Assembly: GCA_965153355.1 (NCBI GenBank)
Contig: OZ231128.1
Coordinates: 32,612,001-32,676,000, forward strand
Length of the DNA stretch: 64,000 bases
Direction of reading: 5' to 3'
Source: Flaccisagitta enflata
Lineage: Eukaryota > Chaetognatha > Sagittoidea > Aphragmophora
Shown piece by piece: positions 42,601 through 48,330 of this stretch. The notes under the pieces are model-generated. The model was given only the letters and a program-made list of their open reading frames with translations, was not told where the DNA came from and did no database searches. Every line of letters starts with the position of its first letter. The stretch's first letter is position 1. The translations under genes were made by a program, and so were the position numbers.

Positions 42601-42876
42601 GACTCAAGATTCTTTCATACCATTGTGGTGGTTGGTATCTAAACAATAGGCATGCCTGAAACCGATTATGTTAGTTTCACTCATAGAATTGTTTCACTCA
42701 TAGAATTGTTGTCATAGATTTGAGTGCACTTTTTCCTATTTTGACAGTTACCAGTTGGGACTATGTGGCATGTGACCAATTGCAATAGGAATTGTCATTT
42801 TTCTCTTCTTTCAGGTCTTTTGCAACGAATTATCGCGTGGTTTCCTCCAATTTTTGAAGATGATGATGATGACTGA
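34841..42876 (+). CDS. Micro-exon gene of thrombospondin-type-3-like calcium-binding repeats (3' part, 5' end not found)
   Basis: Seventeen exons (34,841-42,158), plus a choice of two terminal exons, encode 276 codons made almost wholly of DxDxDGDGIPD repeats. In the thrombospondin type 3 (TSP3) family the aspartates coordinate calcium, so a calcium-binding, probably secreted or surface, acidic protein is inferred. No cysteine occurs in the repeats, unlike animal thrombospondins and more like the Cys-free repeats common in bacterial surface proteins. Every intron is GT-AG and phase 1, and every repeat exon is a multiple of three (117, 36, 81, 75, 42, eleven of 39, and 48 bp). The 21 repeats fall into seven 39-codon cycles. 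No start codon, signal peptide or membrane anchor is visible. The first acceptor needs an upstream exon that lies beyond this point, perhaps beyond the gap. An AATAAA at 42,951-42,956 follows the last exon. Exon borders are read by eye, each supported by the repeat pattern. Confidence 0.85.
35063..35098 (+). CDS. Calcium-repeat exon 2 (36 bp)
   Basis: Between CTTTTTACAG and GTAATG. Encodes DDTDGDGIPDYL, first repeat of cycle 2. Confidence 0.82.
   Translation: MIPTATAFQIT
35380..35460 (+). CDS. Calcium-repeat exon 3 (81 bp, two repeats)
   Basis: Between TTTTGTCCAG and GTAAGT. Encodes DDDDDGDGLPDEA then DDDDDGDGVPDHLE, repeats 2 and 3 of cycle 2 in one exon. Confidence 0.85.
35600..35674 (+). 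CDS. Calcium-repeat exon 4 (75 bp, two repeats)
   Basis: Between TTTTCTTCAG and GTAAGT. Encodes MDSDGDGVPDHLD then DDDDNDGIPDEL, repeats 1 and 2 of cycle 3; the first codon is completed by the last base of exon 3. Confidence 0.86.
   Translation, partial: WTQMAMVFPIILMMMMIMMAFLMN
35759..35800 (+). CDS. Calcium-repeat exon 5 (42 bp)
   Basis: Between TTTTTTGCAG and GTAAGT, after an intron of only 84 bp. Encodes DLDDDGDGIPDEAD, repeat 3 of cycle 3. Confidence 0.87.
35917..35955 (+). CDS. Calcium-repeat exon 6 (39 bp)
   Basis: Between ATTTAAACAG and GTATGG. Encodes IIDSDGDGIPDSE, repeat 1 of cycle 4. Confidence 0.86.
36110..36148 (+). CDS. Calcium-repeat exon 7 (39 bp)
   Basis: Between GTTTCACAG and GTAAAT. 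Encodes DLDDDNDGIPDVK, repeat 2 of cycle 4. Confidence 0.86.
36191..36329 (+). mobile_element. AGTCGC-family dispersed element, plus copy inside an intron
   Basis: ACAAGGCCGGATACACGG, ACAGTCGCGGACGGATAGGC, AGGGGCCGTAAT, a CCGACGTACCGACCGAC core, GGTGTAGAGTCGCAACTAAAAAA. Internally shortened and with a reduced hairpin. It sits in the intron between exons 7 and 8, 43 bp after the donor. Confidence 0.82.
36582..36620 (+). CDS. Calcium-repeat exon 8 (39 bp)
   Basis: Between CACATTGCAG and GTAGGA. Encodes DLDDDGDGIKDKH, repeat 3 of cycle 4; IPD is replaced by IKD. Confidence 0.86.
36664..36712. repeat. (GA)n tract in an intron
   Basis: GA units with CAGA interruptions, starting 44 bp downstream of the exon 8 donor. 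Confidence 0.93.
36769..36807 (+). CDS. Calcium-repeat exon 9 (39 bp)
   Basis: Between TCTATTCAAG and GTATGA. Encodes EIDSDGDGIPDDQ, repeat 1 of cycle 5. Confidence 0.86.
36956..36994 (+). CDS. Calcium-repeat exon 10 (39 bp)
   Basis: Between TTGCTCACAG and GTAATA. Encodes DLDDDNDGIPDWR, repeat 2 of cycle 5. Confidence 0.86.
37151..37189 (+). CDS. Calcium-repeat exon 11 (39 bp)
   Basis: Between TTTCGTTCAG and GTAAGC. Encodes DEDDDGDGIPDIA, repeat 3 of cycle 5. Confidence 0.86.
37310..37348 (+). CDS. Calcium-repeat exon 12 (39 bp)
   Basis: Between ATATTTGCAG and GTAAGT. Encodes EVDTDGDGIQDSD, repeat 1 of cycle 6. A 3.7-kb intron loaded with dispersed repeats follows. Confidence 0.86.
37468..37965. 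mobile_element. Family 2 element, inverted modules around an ATTCAATGGGAA repeat
   Basis: The left side has ATGGTCAGCGGTTCCCGATG, then GGGCAGCAGCCCCAAAGGGC, CAATGTCCTGTAGGA and TTTCCATACGTCC. The right side carries the same modules inverted (GGAAATTCCCCCCTGTGTCC, TACAGGACATCGGCCCC, GCTGCCCAAAAAGTGAT). Between them lie five diverged copies of a unit of about 55 bp containing CATGTTATTCAATGGGAA, then a GGAAGGACGAAAGG stretch. Lies wholly inside the long intron after exon 12. Confidence 0.65.
38140..38625. repeat. Diverged CCTCAAATT/CCCTCCA minisatellite-like region in the intron
   Basis: Irregular units of about 20-28 bp with words such as CCTCAAATTAGCCCTC and GAGGCCTCAATCTGGCC. It resembles the core of the family 2 elements and is adjacent to a family 2 module at 38,625. 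A TTTTTGGGCAGCGACCC fragment lies near 38,166. Confidence 0.55.
38625..38720. mobile_element. Family 2 terminal module, forward
   Basis: ATCACTTTTTGGGCAGCTGC, CCCAAAGGGCCGATGTCCTG, TAGAACACAAGGGGGAATTT and CCAGACGTCC, then a TCCGTCC run. It matches 37,900-37,975 in reverse complement. Confidence 0.7.
38740..38985. repeat. Diverged minisatellite: CTCAAATCTGCCCTCCAAGC units
   Basis: Roughly 20-bp units (TCCAGACCTCAAATCTGCTC, TCCAAGCCTTAATTCTGCCC). It forms the core between the family 2 modules at 38,625 and 40,870, if those are the two ends of one interrupted element. Confidence 0.6.
39836..40130 (+). repeat. Two related retroposon-like 3' tails ending GTACAATAAA + (ATTC)n
   Basis: TCGTCCCTTTGTACATCG ... 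GTACAATAAACCTGTTTCATTC (39,869-39,935) and CCGTCCCTTTGTGCATG ... TTGTACAATAAATGTCTATTC (40,063-40,127) share order and wording, each ending in short ATTC repeats. This resembles 3' ends of non-LTR retroposons or SINEs, but no body could be identified. Confidence 0.4.
40193..40303 (+). mobile_element. AGTCGC-family dispersed element, subfamily B, plus copy in the intron
   Basis: ACAAGGCCAAGTAGGACGG, then a small hairpin GACGGTGTGGACCGTC, AATGCGTTACC, an (ACCA/ACCG)n core, GGACACAGCCAGTAATAG and the terminal hairpin AGGTGCTTCGTCGCACCT followed by AAA. It is the best copy of this subfamily. Confidence 0.8.
40870..41024. mobile_element. Family 2 terminal module, inverted
   Basis: CCCTCAGGACATCTGGAAAT, TCCCCCTGTCTTCTACAGG, ACATCGGCCCTTTGGGGCCG and CTGCCCTGCTC, then GGGCATCGGGTACCGCTGAC, CATGTGCGATC. 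It ends about 65 bp before exon 13. Confidence 0.72.
41091..41129 (+). CDS. Calcium-repeat exon 13 (39 bp)
   Basis: Between TTTCAATCAG and GTAATT. Encodes DVDDDNDGIPDDL, repeat 2 of cycle 6. Confidence 0.86.
41338..41376 (+). CDS. Calcium-repeat exon 14 (39 bp)
   Basis: Between TGTTATCCAG and GTAGAT. Encodes DDDDDGDGVPDTK, repeat 3 of cycle 6. Confidence 0.86.
41761..41799 (+). CDS. Calcium-repeat exon 15 (39 bp)
   Basis: Between TCTTTCACAG and GTACGA. Encodes EADADGDGIPDDQ, repeat 1 of cycle 7, very close to exon 9. Confidence 0.86.
41959..41997 (+). CDS. Calcium-repeat exon 16 (39 bp)
   Basis: Between CTGATTTCAG and GTACAA. Encodes DTDDDNDGIPDWK, repeat 2 of cycle 7, very close to exon 10. 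Confidence 0.86.
42111..42158 (+). CDS. Calcium-repeat exon 17 (48 bp)
   Basis: Between GTCCTTGTAG and GTGCGT. Encodes DDDDDGDGILDKDEID, repeat 3 of cycle 7, with the last IPD changed to ILD and a short extension that leaves the repeat pattern. Confidence 0.85.
42265..42362 (+). CDS. Candidate terminal exon, version a (basic tail)
   Basis: After TCATTGTTCAG, in phase with exon 17, the frame gives A, then LSQTEAKRQAYIKKKW, then ILNENHFLWRLVKMI and a TGA at 42,360-42,362. No AATAAA was found between here and version b, which weakens the case for a stable transcript end. It could be a poison exon. Confidence 0.5.
42815..42876 (+). CDS. Candidate terminal exon, version b (acidic tail)
   Basis: After CTTCTTTCAG, also in phase with exon 17, the frame gives GLLQRIIAWFPPIFEDDDDD and TGA at 42,874-42,876. 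AATAAA at 42,951-42,956 lies 75 bp downstream, a normal poly(A) signal distance. This is the better supported end of the gene. Confidence 0.6.
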
Positions 42877-42950
42877 ATTCTCCAAGGTAGACTCCAAGGT
42901 TGAACTTGACGCTGTAATCTTTTTAAAAGACGCAATCAACGTGATGCATA

Positions 42951-42956
42951 AATAAA
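42951..42956 (+). terminator. Probable poly(A) signal AATAAA of the calcium-repeat gene
   Basis: The canonical hexamer is 75 bp after the version b stop codon. The cleavage site is not visible by eye. Confidence 0.5.
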
Positions 42957-43566
42957 CGAAAGATCATCCGACAGACAGACGGATGGACTGACTGACAAAC
43001 AAAAAAGTTAATTGAAGAGTCGCGTGTCTACAGATTGGGAAAGAGATTACAGATCTCTTCATCTTTTCCCTTTCTAGACCGTCCGTGAAAATCAAACATA
43101 GTCTGTGATATGCTCAAGATGTCCTCATTCTTGCAACTAAGAAATCCCTCTGAAGATTCTCCGCACTCAACGGGTCCCAGTCCATTTCAAAGAAATGAAC
43201 ATATCAACATTTGCCCCTCCAGTATTCCACTGTGGAGATATTGTGTTTCTTCAGGGACAGTTGCAAACACAATATTCTCCCTACACCAATCCTTTTCTGG
43301 GCTTCAACGAGACCCTAGTGGGATGTACACCATGGATCATTTGTCATTGACACTTGTGTACCTTGGCTATGTGAGTGCAAAACAAAAAACAAAAAACGAA
43401 ACAAAACAAAATAAAACTACCCACTAAACATGACGTCTTTCTCCACAGTAATTCATAGCGAGTTAGTTTAAAAGTTAAAACGTAACCTGCGATAGCGCTG
43501 ATAAGAGACGAAATACTTGTTACCTTTACAACCTAGCGGCAGGAATAGTCTAGATGACCTTGTGTC
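42957..43566. other. Mostly unique sequence, with a decayed AGTCGC-family fragment at 42,965-43,032
   Basis: The fragment contains GACAGACAGACGG and GAAGAGTCGCGTGTCTAC. The 105-codon frame at 43,110-43,427 has no family resemblance. Confidence 0.4.
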
Positions 43567-43786
43567 TTTAGTTGCGGACACGCAACTCTATAAGAAGCTT
43601 TGTCCATCCGTCCGTCCGTCCGTCCATCCGTCCGTCTGTCCGTTGGTCCGTGAGCACGAGTCGAAAAGTGGAAAAACGAGCGTTATGAAGCTTTTTGTGT
43701 ATGTGTCTGTGTTGGAAAGGGTGTTGGGTAGGGTGTTGGGTGTGGATGGGGGTTGGCTGGCCCTGCCCATCCGTCCGCAACGATAT
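43567..43786 (-). mobile_element. AGTCGC-family dispersed element, minus copy, AGTTGC subfamily, truncated
   Basis: Hairpin AGTTGCGGACACGCAACT, TATAAGAAGCTTTGTCC, a TCCG core, then CCCTGCCCATCCGTCCGCAACGATA. The hairpin and distal partner have both changed from AGTCGC to AGTTGC. The terminal GGCCTTGTT module is missing. Confidence 0.8.
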
Positions 43787-45230
43787 TGTGACCCCGCGTC
43801 ACTTGTTTCCTAAATGACTGCCTCAGAAATGATTCCACTCTAAACGCCCCGTGTTGCGCTGGACAATCTTCTTCAGAAAAAAACAAATAAGGATAAGACA
43901 CTTTATTTAACAAAGGTGTACAACTTGTTTGAACAGTAGAACATTCCATGTAAAATTTCAATATCATTACGCCAGAAATAGATTCTTAACCGTTCCAATT
44001 GCAGATGAATTTGGCTATTACGCTTTTACATTAAGTTTGCAAAGAAAAGGTAAAAAAAAGATCATGATTTTCAATTTTCAGAAGTTTTTCTTGGTCTAGG
44101 ATCCAAAATCATCTTTGACTCTCAAAGGGACAAGCAAGGAGCCTCTAATAATCAATAAACAGCTTCATGTAAGCCTAGTCATAAAATTTTCTCGACTCGT
44201 TGTCTTTATCATCGATATTTTACAAAGGATGTTTCAAATCAACGGCATCACATGACACTATCTTCAAAATAGCAATTATCAACTATCCTACATTGGCAGT
44301 CAAGTGTTCCATGTCATAACTTCCTTTTGAATTAATTCTTTACCCGAGACAAAGCGTTTCCTTGCACGGGATGATAATTTTCTTAACATGACCCTTAACT
44401 TGTTCAACTCAACTTATACAGGATGACTGACAAAGAGAAGGATAAATTTAGTCCTCCAGTAGAAGAAACGGCAGTTATGACATTCAAGCACCATGTGCCA
44501 CAACAAGTGATGTTTTCTTTGTAGATTTTAATTTCATCACAACAGTTATTGAAAGTTATAGTAAATACATACAAAGAAAATCATCAATGTGTTGTCCCCG
44601 CTGATTGATATAAAAAACTTTTTGTCTTTTTATGCTTTTTTCTCATCGAAAATGCCAGCATTTAACATAAAGCAAACAGCAATAGACATGAACGGATAAA
44701 GAAACACCGGGATAACAGCCCCAATACAATGAGAGATTTCATTAACAATTTAGCACATCATATCATCATATACTTAGCACGAAAATGAACAAATCGCCGA
44801 CATCGAGCTGGAACGAGACAACCAGTAAAACAAAAGCCCCCTCCTTTTTGAGAATGATCCTAAAATGATTAGTCAAGTGTAACATAACATTCTAATCAGA
44901 GCAGAGGTTACACAAGTTTGGTGACTTTGAAGGAATCCTGCCCATGGGAGAAGATATGTCGTTGGTGTAGGTGGAAAGTTTATAGATGATGAAATAGTCA
45001 TATTGTAACACGAAGAGATGAAATTGCAACAATAAGTAACTGAGGGTGAAGAAGGGCCATGTACAAGATGACTGGATGAGTTTACTGGCGATGGCAAAGT
45101 TTCTTTTGTGATGAGGAAATTTGATCTTTATTGGTTTGGAGGGGAAATAAGGAGATCTGTACAAAATAGAAAGGAAAAACGTTTAAACGATTCGGCAAGC
45201 AATGTGATTTGTTAGATGGGTTTAACCAAT
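43787..45230. other. Unique AT-rich sequence, no gene seen
   Basis: Short frames on both strands show no recognisable domain, RNA gene or repeat. Confidence 0.4.
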
Positions 45231-46289
45231 CATTTGTCATTCGTACATTCCAATTGTTCTTTTGGCAAGGGACATCTAGTCAACCATTGCCAGTCAACCA
45301 TGGTTTTTTGAACCAACCTCAGAACAACACTTTTGACATATTGTGTTGTCTGGTCAACCATTTTGGCCCCAGTCAACCATTTTACCATTATTCGTTAAAA
45401 AAGGAGGTCTGAGCAAATATTGATCCCAGTCAACCATTTTGGTTCCAGTCAACCATTCTCACTTATGGGAGCAGGTTCAAGCTTATTTTGGTCCTAGTCA
45501 ACCATTTTGGTTCCAGTCAACCATTCTCTCTTAAGATCTTAGGTTGAAGCTGATTTTGGTCCCAGTCAACCATTTTGGTTCCAGTCAACCATTCTCTCTC
45601 AAGAGAGTAGATTCGAGCTTATTTTGGTCCTGGTCAACCATTTTGGTTCCAGTCAACCATACTCTCTCAAAGAACAAGATTCAACCTTTTTTTGGTCCTA
45701 GTCAACCATTTTGGTTCCAGTCAACCATTCTCTCTCAAGAGAGTAGATTCAAGCTTATTTTGGTCCTGGACAACCATTTTAATTCCAGTCAACCATTGTG
45801 TCTCAAGAAAGTAGATTGGAGCTTATTTTGGTCCTAGTCAACCATTTTGGTTCCATTCAACCAATCCCTCTAAAGAGCTTAGGTTGAAGCTATTTTTGAT
45901 CCCTGTCAACCATTTTGGTTTCAGTCAACCATTCTCTCTCAAAGAACAGGATTCAACCTTTTTTTGGTCCCAGTCAACCATTTTGGTTCCAGTCAACCAT
46001 TCCCTCTAAAGATCTTAGGTTGGAGCTATTTTGGTCCCAGTCAACCATTTTGGTTCCAGTCAACCATTGTGTCTCAAGAAAGTAGATTTGAGTTTTTTTT
46101 GGTCCTAGTCAACCATTTTGGTTCCAGTCAACCATTCTCTCTTAAGATCTTAGGTTGAAGCTGATTTTGGTCCCAGTCAACCATTTTGGTTCCAGTCAAC
46201 CATTCTGTCTCAAGAAAGTAGATTGGAGCTTATTTTGGTCCTAGTCAACCATTTTGGTTTCAGTCAACCATACTCTCTCAAAGAACAAG
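45231..46289 (+). repeat. 68-bp satellite array, left segment
   Basis: The unit contains GTCCCAGTCAACCATTTTGG and TTCCAGTCAACCATTCTCTC plus a variable part (AAGAGAGTAGATTCGAGCTT, AAGATCTTAGGTTGAAGCTG or AAAGAACAAGATTCAACCTT). It is interrupted at ACAAG (46,285-46,289) by the LTR element and resumes at 51,475 in the same phase. Confidence 0.95.
46285..46289. other. Target site duplication ACAAG, left
   Basis: These 5 bp directly precede the left LTR and recur at 51,470-51,474. The undisturbed satellite unit reads AAAGAACAAGATTCAACC, so removing the element and one ACAAG restores it. Confidence 0.92.
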
Positions 46290-46809
46290 TGTGCCCGCTC
46301 GCTCCCTTTCTTACTAACCGGAGTAGTAGTGACGACGCAATTAACGGTCTGAAATAATTTATTAGCAATCATTAGTAATCATTAACAACTTAGGCAATGA
46401 GCAGTAATAATTAGTGGCAATCATAAGTACACCAATTTACATCTTTACAAGGCTTAGTACCTGAAACTTCAACTCATTTCGGCATTCAGGGAACCAGAGG
46501 GTAAGTAATGCTAATCAATTCATCATTAATCTGCAAAGGATGGAAAAAGAGTAACATTAGTAGGCTTATTTACTCCCAATCGCGAATAAACAATGAGAGC
46601 GAAGGAATAAAGACGAGCGAATGGACTAAACAGCAGGTAAACGCTCTTAAAAGGAAATTCTCTTGGCATGTATCATCAATTCTAGCCCAGTTTCCGTTCA
46701 ATTCGAAGCGGTAAGCAATAAATAGAGGGCGTTACTAGAAAGGTAAGTTTTAGAGACAAAGTAAGGTCTTAAAACAAATGAACAGTGCTTGCTCACGCGA
46801 GCCCGCACA
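46290..46809 (-). repeat. 3' LTR of the retroelement (520 bp)
   Basis: TG...CA termini with near-palindromic ends (TGTGCCCGCTCGC / GCGAGCCCGCACA). A minus-strand AATAAA lies at 46,363-46,358. Compared with the other LTR, only bases near 46,324-46,326 appear to differ. The 68-codon frame inside is identical in both LTRs and is not proposed as a gene. Confidence 0.92.
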
Positions 46810-46822
46810 CCCCCCACCTGGA
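46810..46822 (-). promoter_or_regulatory. Probable polypurine tract
   Basis: On the minus strand the bases read AGGTGGGGGG directly before TGTGCGGGC of the LTR, the expected place for plus-strand priming in reverse transcription. This fixes the orientation of the element. Confidence 0.6.
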
Positions 46823-46859
46823 CTGTGAAACATGTCCAGCGCAAGCATGAGAAATCGTA

Positions 46860-47391
46860 AGCGCAAGCATGAGAAATCATAAGCGCAAGCTTAAAAGAAT
46901 GAAAGCCAAAGGCCAAACTTGAAAGCGTGAAAGCACAAGGCCAAACTTGACAGCATGAAAGCACAAGGCCAAACTTGACAGCATGAAAGCACAAGGCCAA
47001 ACTTGAAAGTGTGAAAGCAAAAGGCCAAACTTGAAAGCGTGAAAGCAAAAGGCCAAACTTGAAAGCATGAAAGCAAAAGGCCAAACTTGAAAGCATGAAA
47101 GCAAAAGGCCAAACTTGAAAGCATGTAAACAGAAGGCCAAACTTGAAAGCATGAAAGCAAAAGGCCAAACTTGAAAGCATGAAAGCAAAAGGCCAAACTT
47201 GAAAGCATGAAAGCAAAAGGCCAAACTTGATAGTATGAAAGCAAAAGGCCAAACTTGAAAGCATGAAAGCAAAAGGCCAAACTTGAAAGCATGAAAGCAA
47301 AAGGCCAAACTTGAAAGCATGAAAGCAAAAGGCCAAACTTGAAAGCAAAAGGCCAAACTTGAAAGCAAAAGGCCAATCTTGAAACAGAGCA
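46860..47391. repeat. 28-bp tandem array inside the LTR element
   Basis: About 19 units of GAAAGCATGAAAGCAAAAGG + CCAAACTT. Units on the left use CACAAGG in place of AAAAGG; the right end shortens to 17-bp units. The three long overlapping minus-strand frames here (up to 216 codons, Phe/Leu/Ala-rich) merely follow the repeat, which is not a multiple of three. Confidence 0.95.
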
Positions 47392-47559
47392 TAGCAATGC
47401 CTAAGAAAATTCTCTTTATCTTATCAAGTGTTTTTGGGAATCATTTACCCATCCTACTTTAAAATGAAAAGATCGCGAGGGAAAGATTGGGGCAGTCACG
47501 ATTTTAAAGAGGGGAAAATTCCATTCAAACAAAAGAGAATTAACCAAAATCAAATTCTT

Positions 47560-47772
47560 TAACTTGAGTGTAGTTGTTGACTCAAAATCTTTGTCAACAA
47601 TAGGGAAAGGATAAATGTAAGCATCGTAAACTTCAGGGTAGTTGTTGACGCAAAATCTTTGTCAACAAGAGTAAATATACATGAAATCTAATCCTTTTTT
47701 TTTCATGAACGTAAGAAAAAGCTTACAAGCATCATTAACTTCAAGGTGGTTGTTGATGCGCTAATCAACAAT
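47560..47772. repeat. Three spaced copies of a hairpin-forming segment in the LTR element
   Basis: AACTT(G/C)AG...TAGTTGTTGAC.CAAAATC.TTGTCAACAA occurs near 47,562 and 47,630, with a decayed third copy near 47,740. Each has TTGTTGAC facing GTCAACAA, able to form an 8-bp stem. Confidence 0.7.
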
Positions 47773-48330
47773 AGAAAATTACTCAGAATCGTTTCATGGA
47801 TAGAGTAATCGTGAAAAAATGGAAAAAGTAAGCGTCATTAATCGCAATGTAATTGTTAACGCAAACAAAAACTTTTCCCCCCTCCCACCCCCCACGTCCT
47901 TCATTCCATGTAAATCAATGCCCGACGGCGAGTTGCAGTTGGAGAGAGAAGGAAAAGTTTGTAGGACCGGAGGTGGAGAGAATAATAGTCGACGCGTAAA
48001 CTCGTACTAGAGCAGCAAACAGGAGCGTCGAATTGTATCGTATCATTGGGGCTTATCACTGAAGCCATATTTCTTAATCATAGAAGGCGGGCTCTTTTAT
48101 CACTAGAGCAACTTTCATTGAGACTTGACGCACTTTTATTGTCGGCAAATTCGAAGAATAAATGCAAAATCAATGAGAGCATAAACTAACTGACAAGAAA
48201 GAGCTAAAAAGAGTGAGGGTATTAAGAGCAACAATCAAAATGTTATCACAAAAACGGCGTCTTCTTTTCGGCGAATTAAGCGAAGTTGCCGAACATACAA
48301 ATTGAACTCGTTTCTCACTTTTTTCTCCCT

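Noticed and set aside
43110-43427. 105-codon frame downstream of the calcium-repeat gene
   Set aside because: No recognisable domain, and it ends in an AAAACAAAA-rich low-complexity tail.
46508-46714. 68-codon frame repeated at 51,168-51,374
   Set aside because: Identical because both lie in the two LTRs; LTR regulatory sequence is a better explanation than a gene.
46698-47397. Three overlapping minus-strand frames (168-216 codons) inside the LTR element
   Set aside because: They derive from the 28-bp tandem array in three phases.
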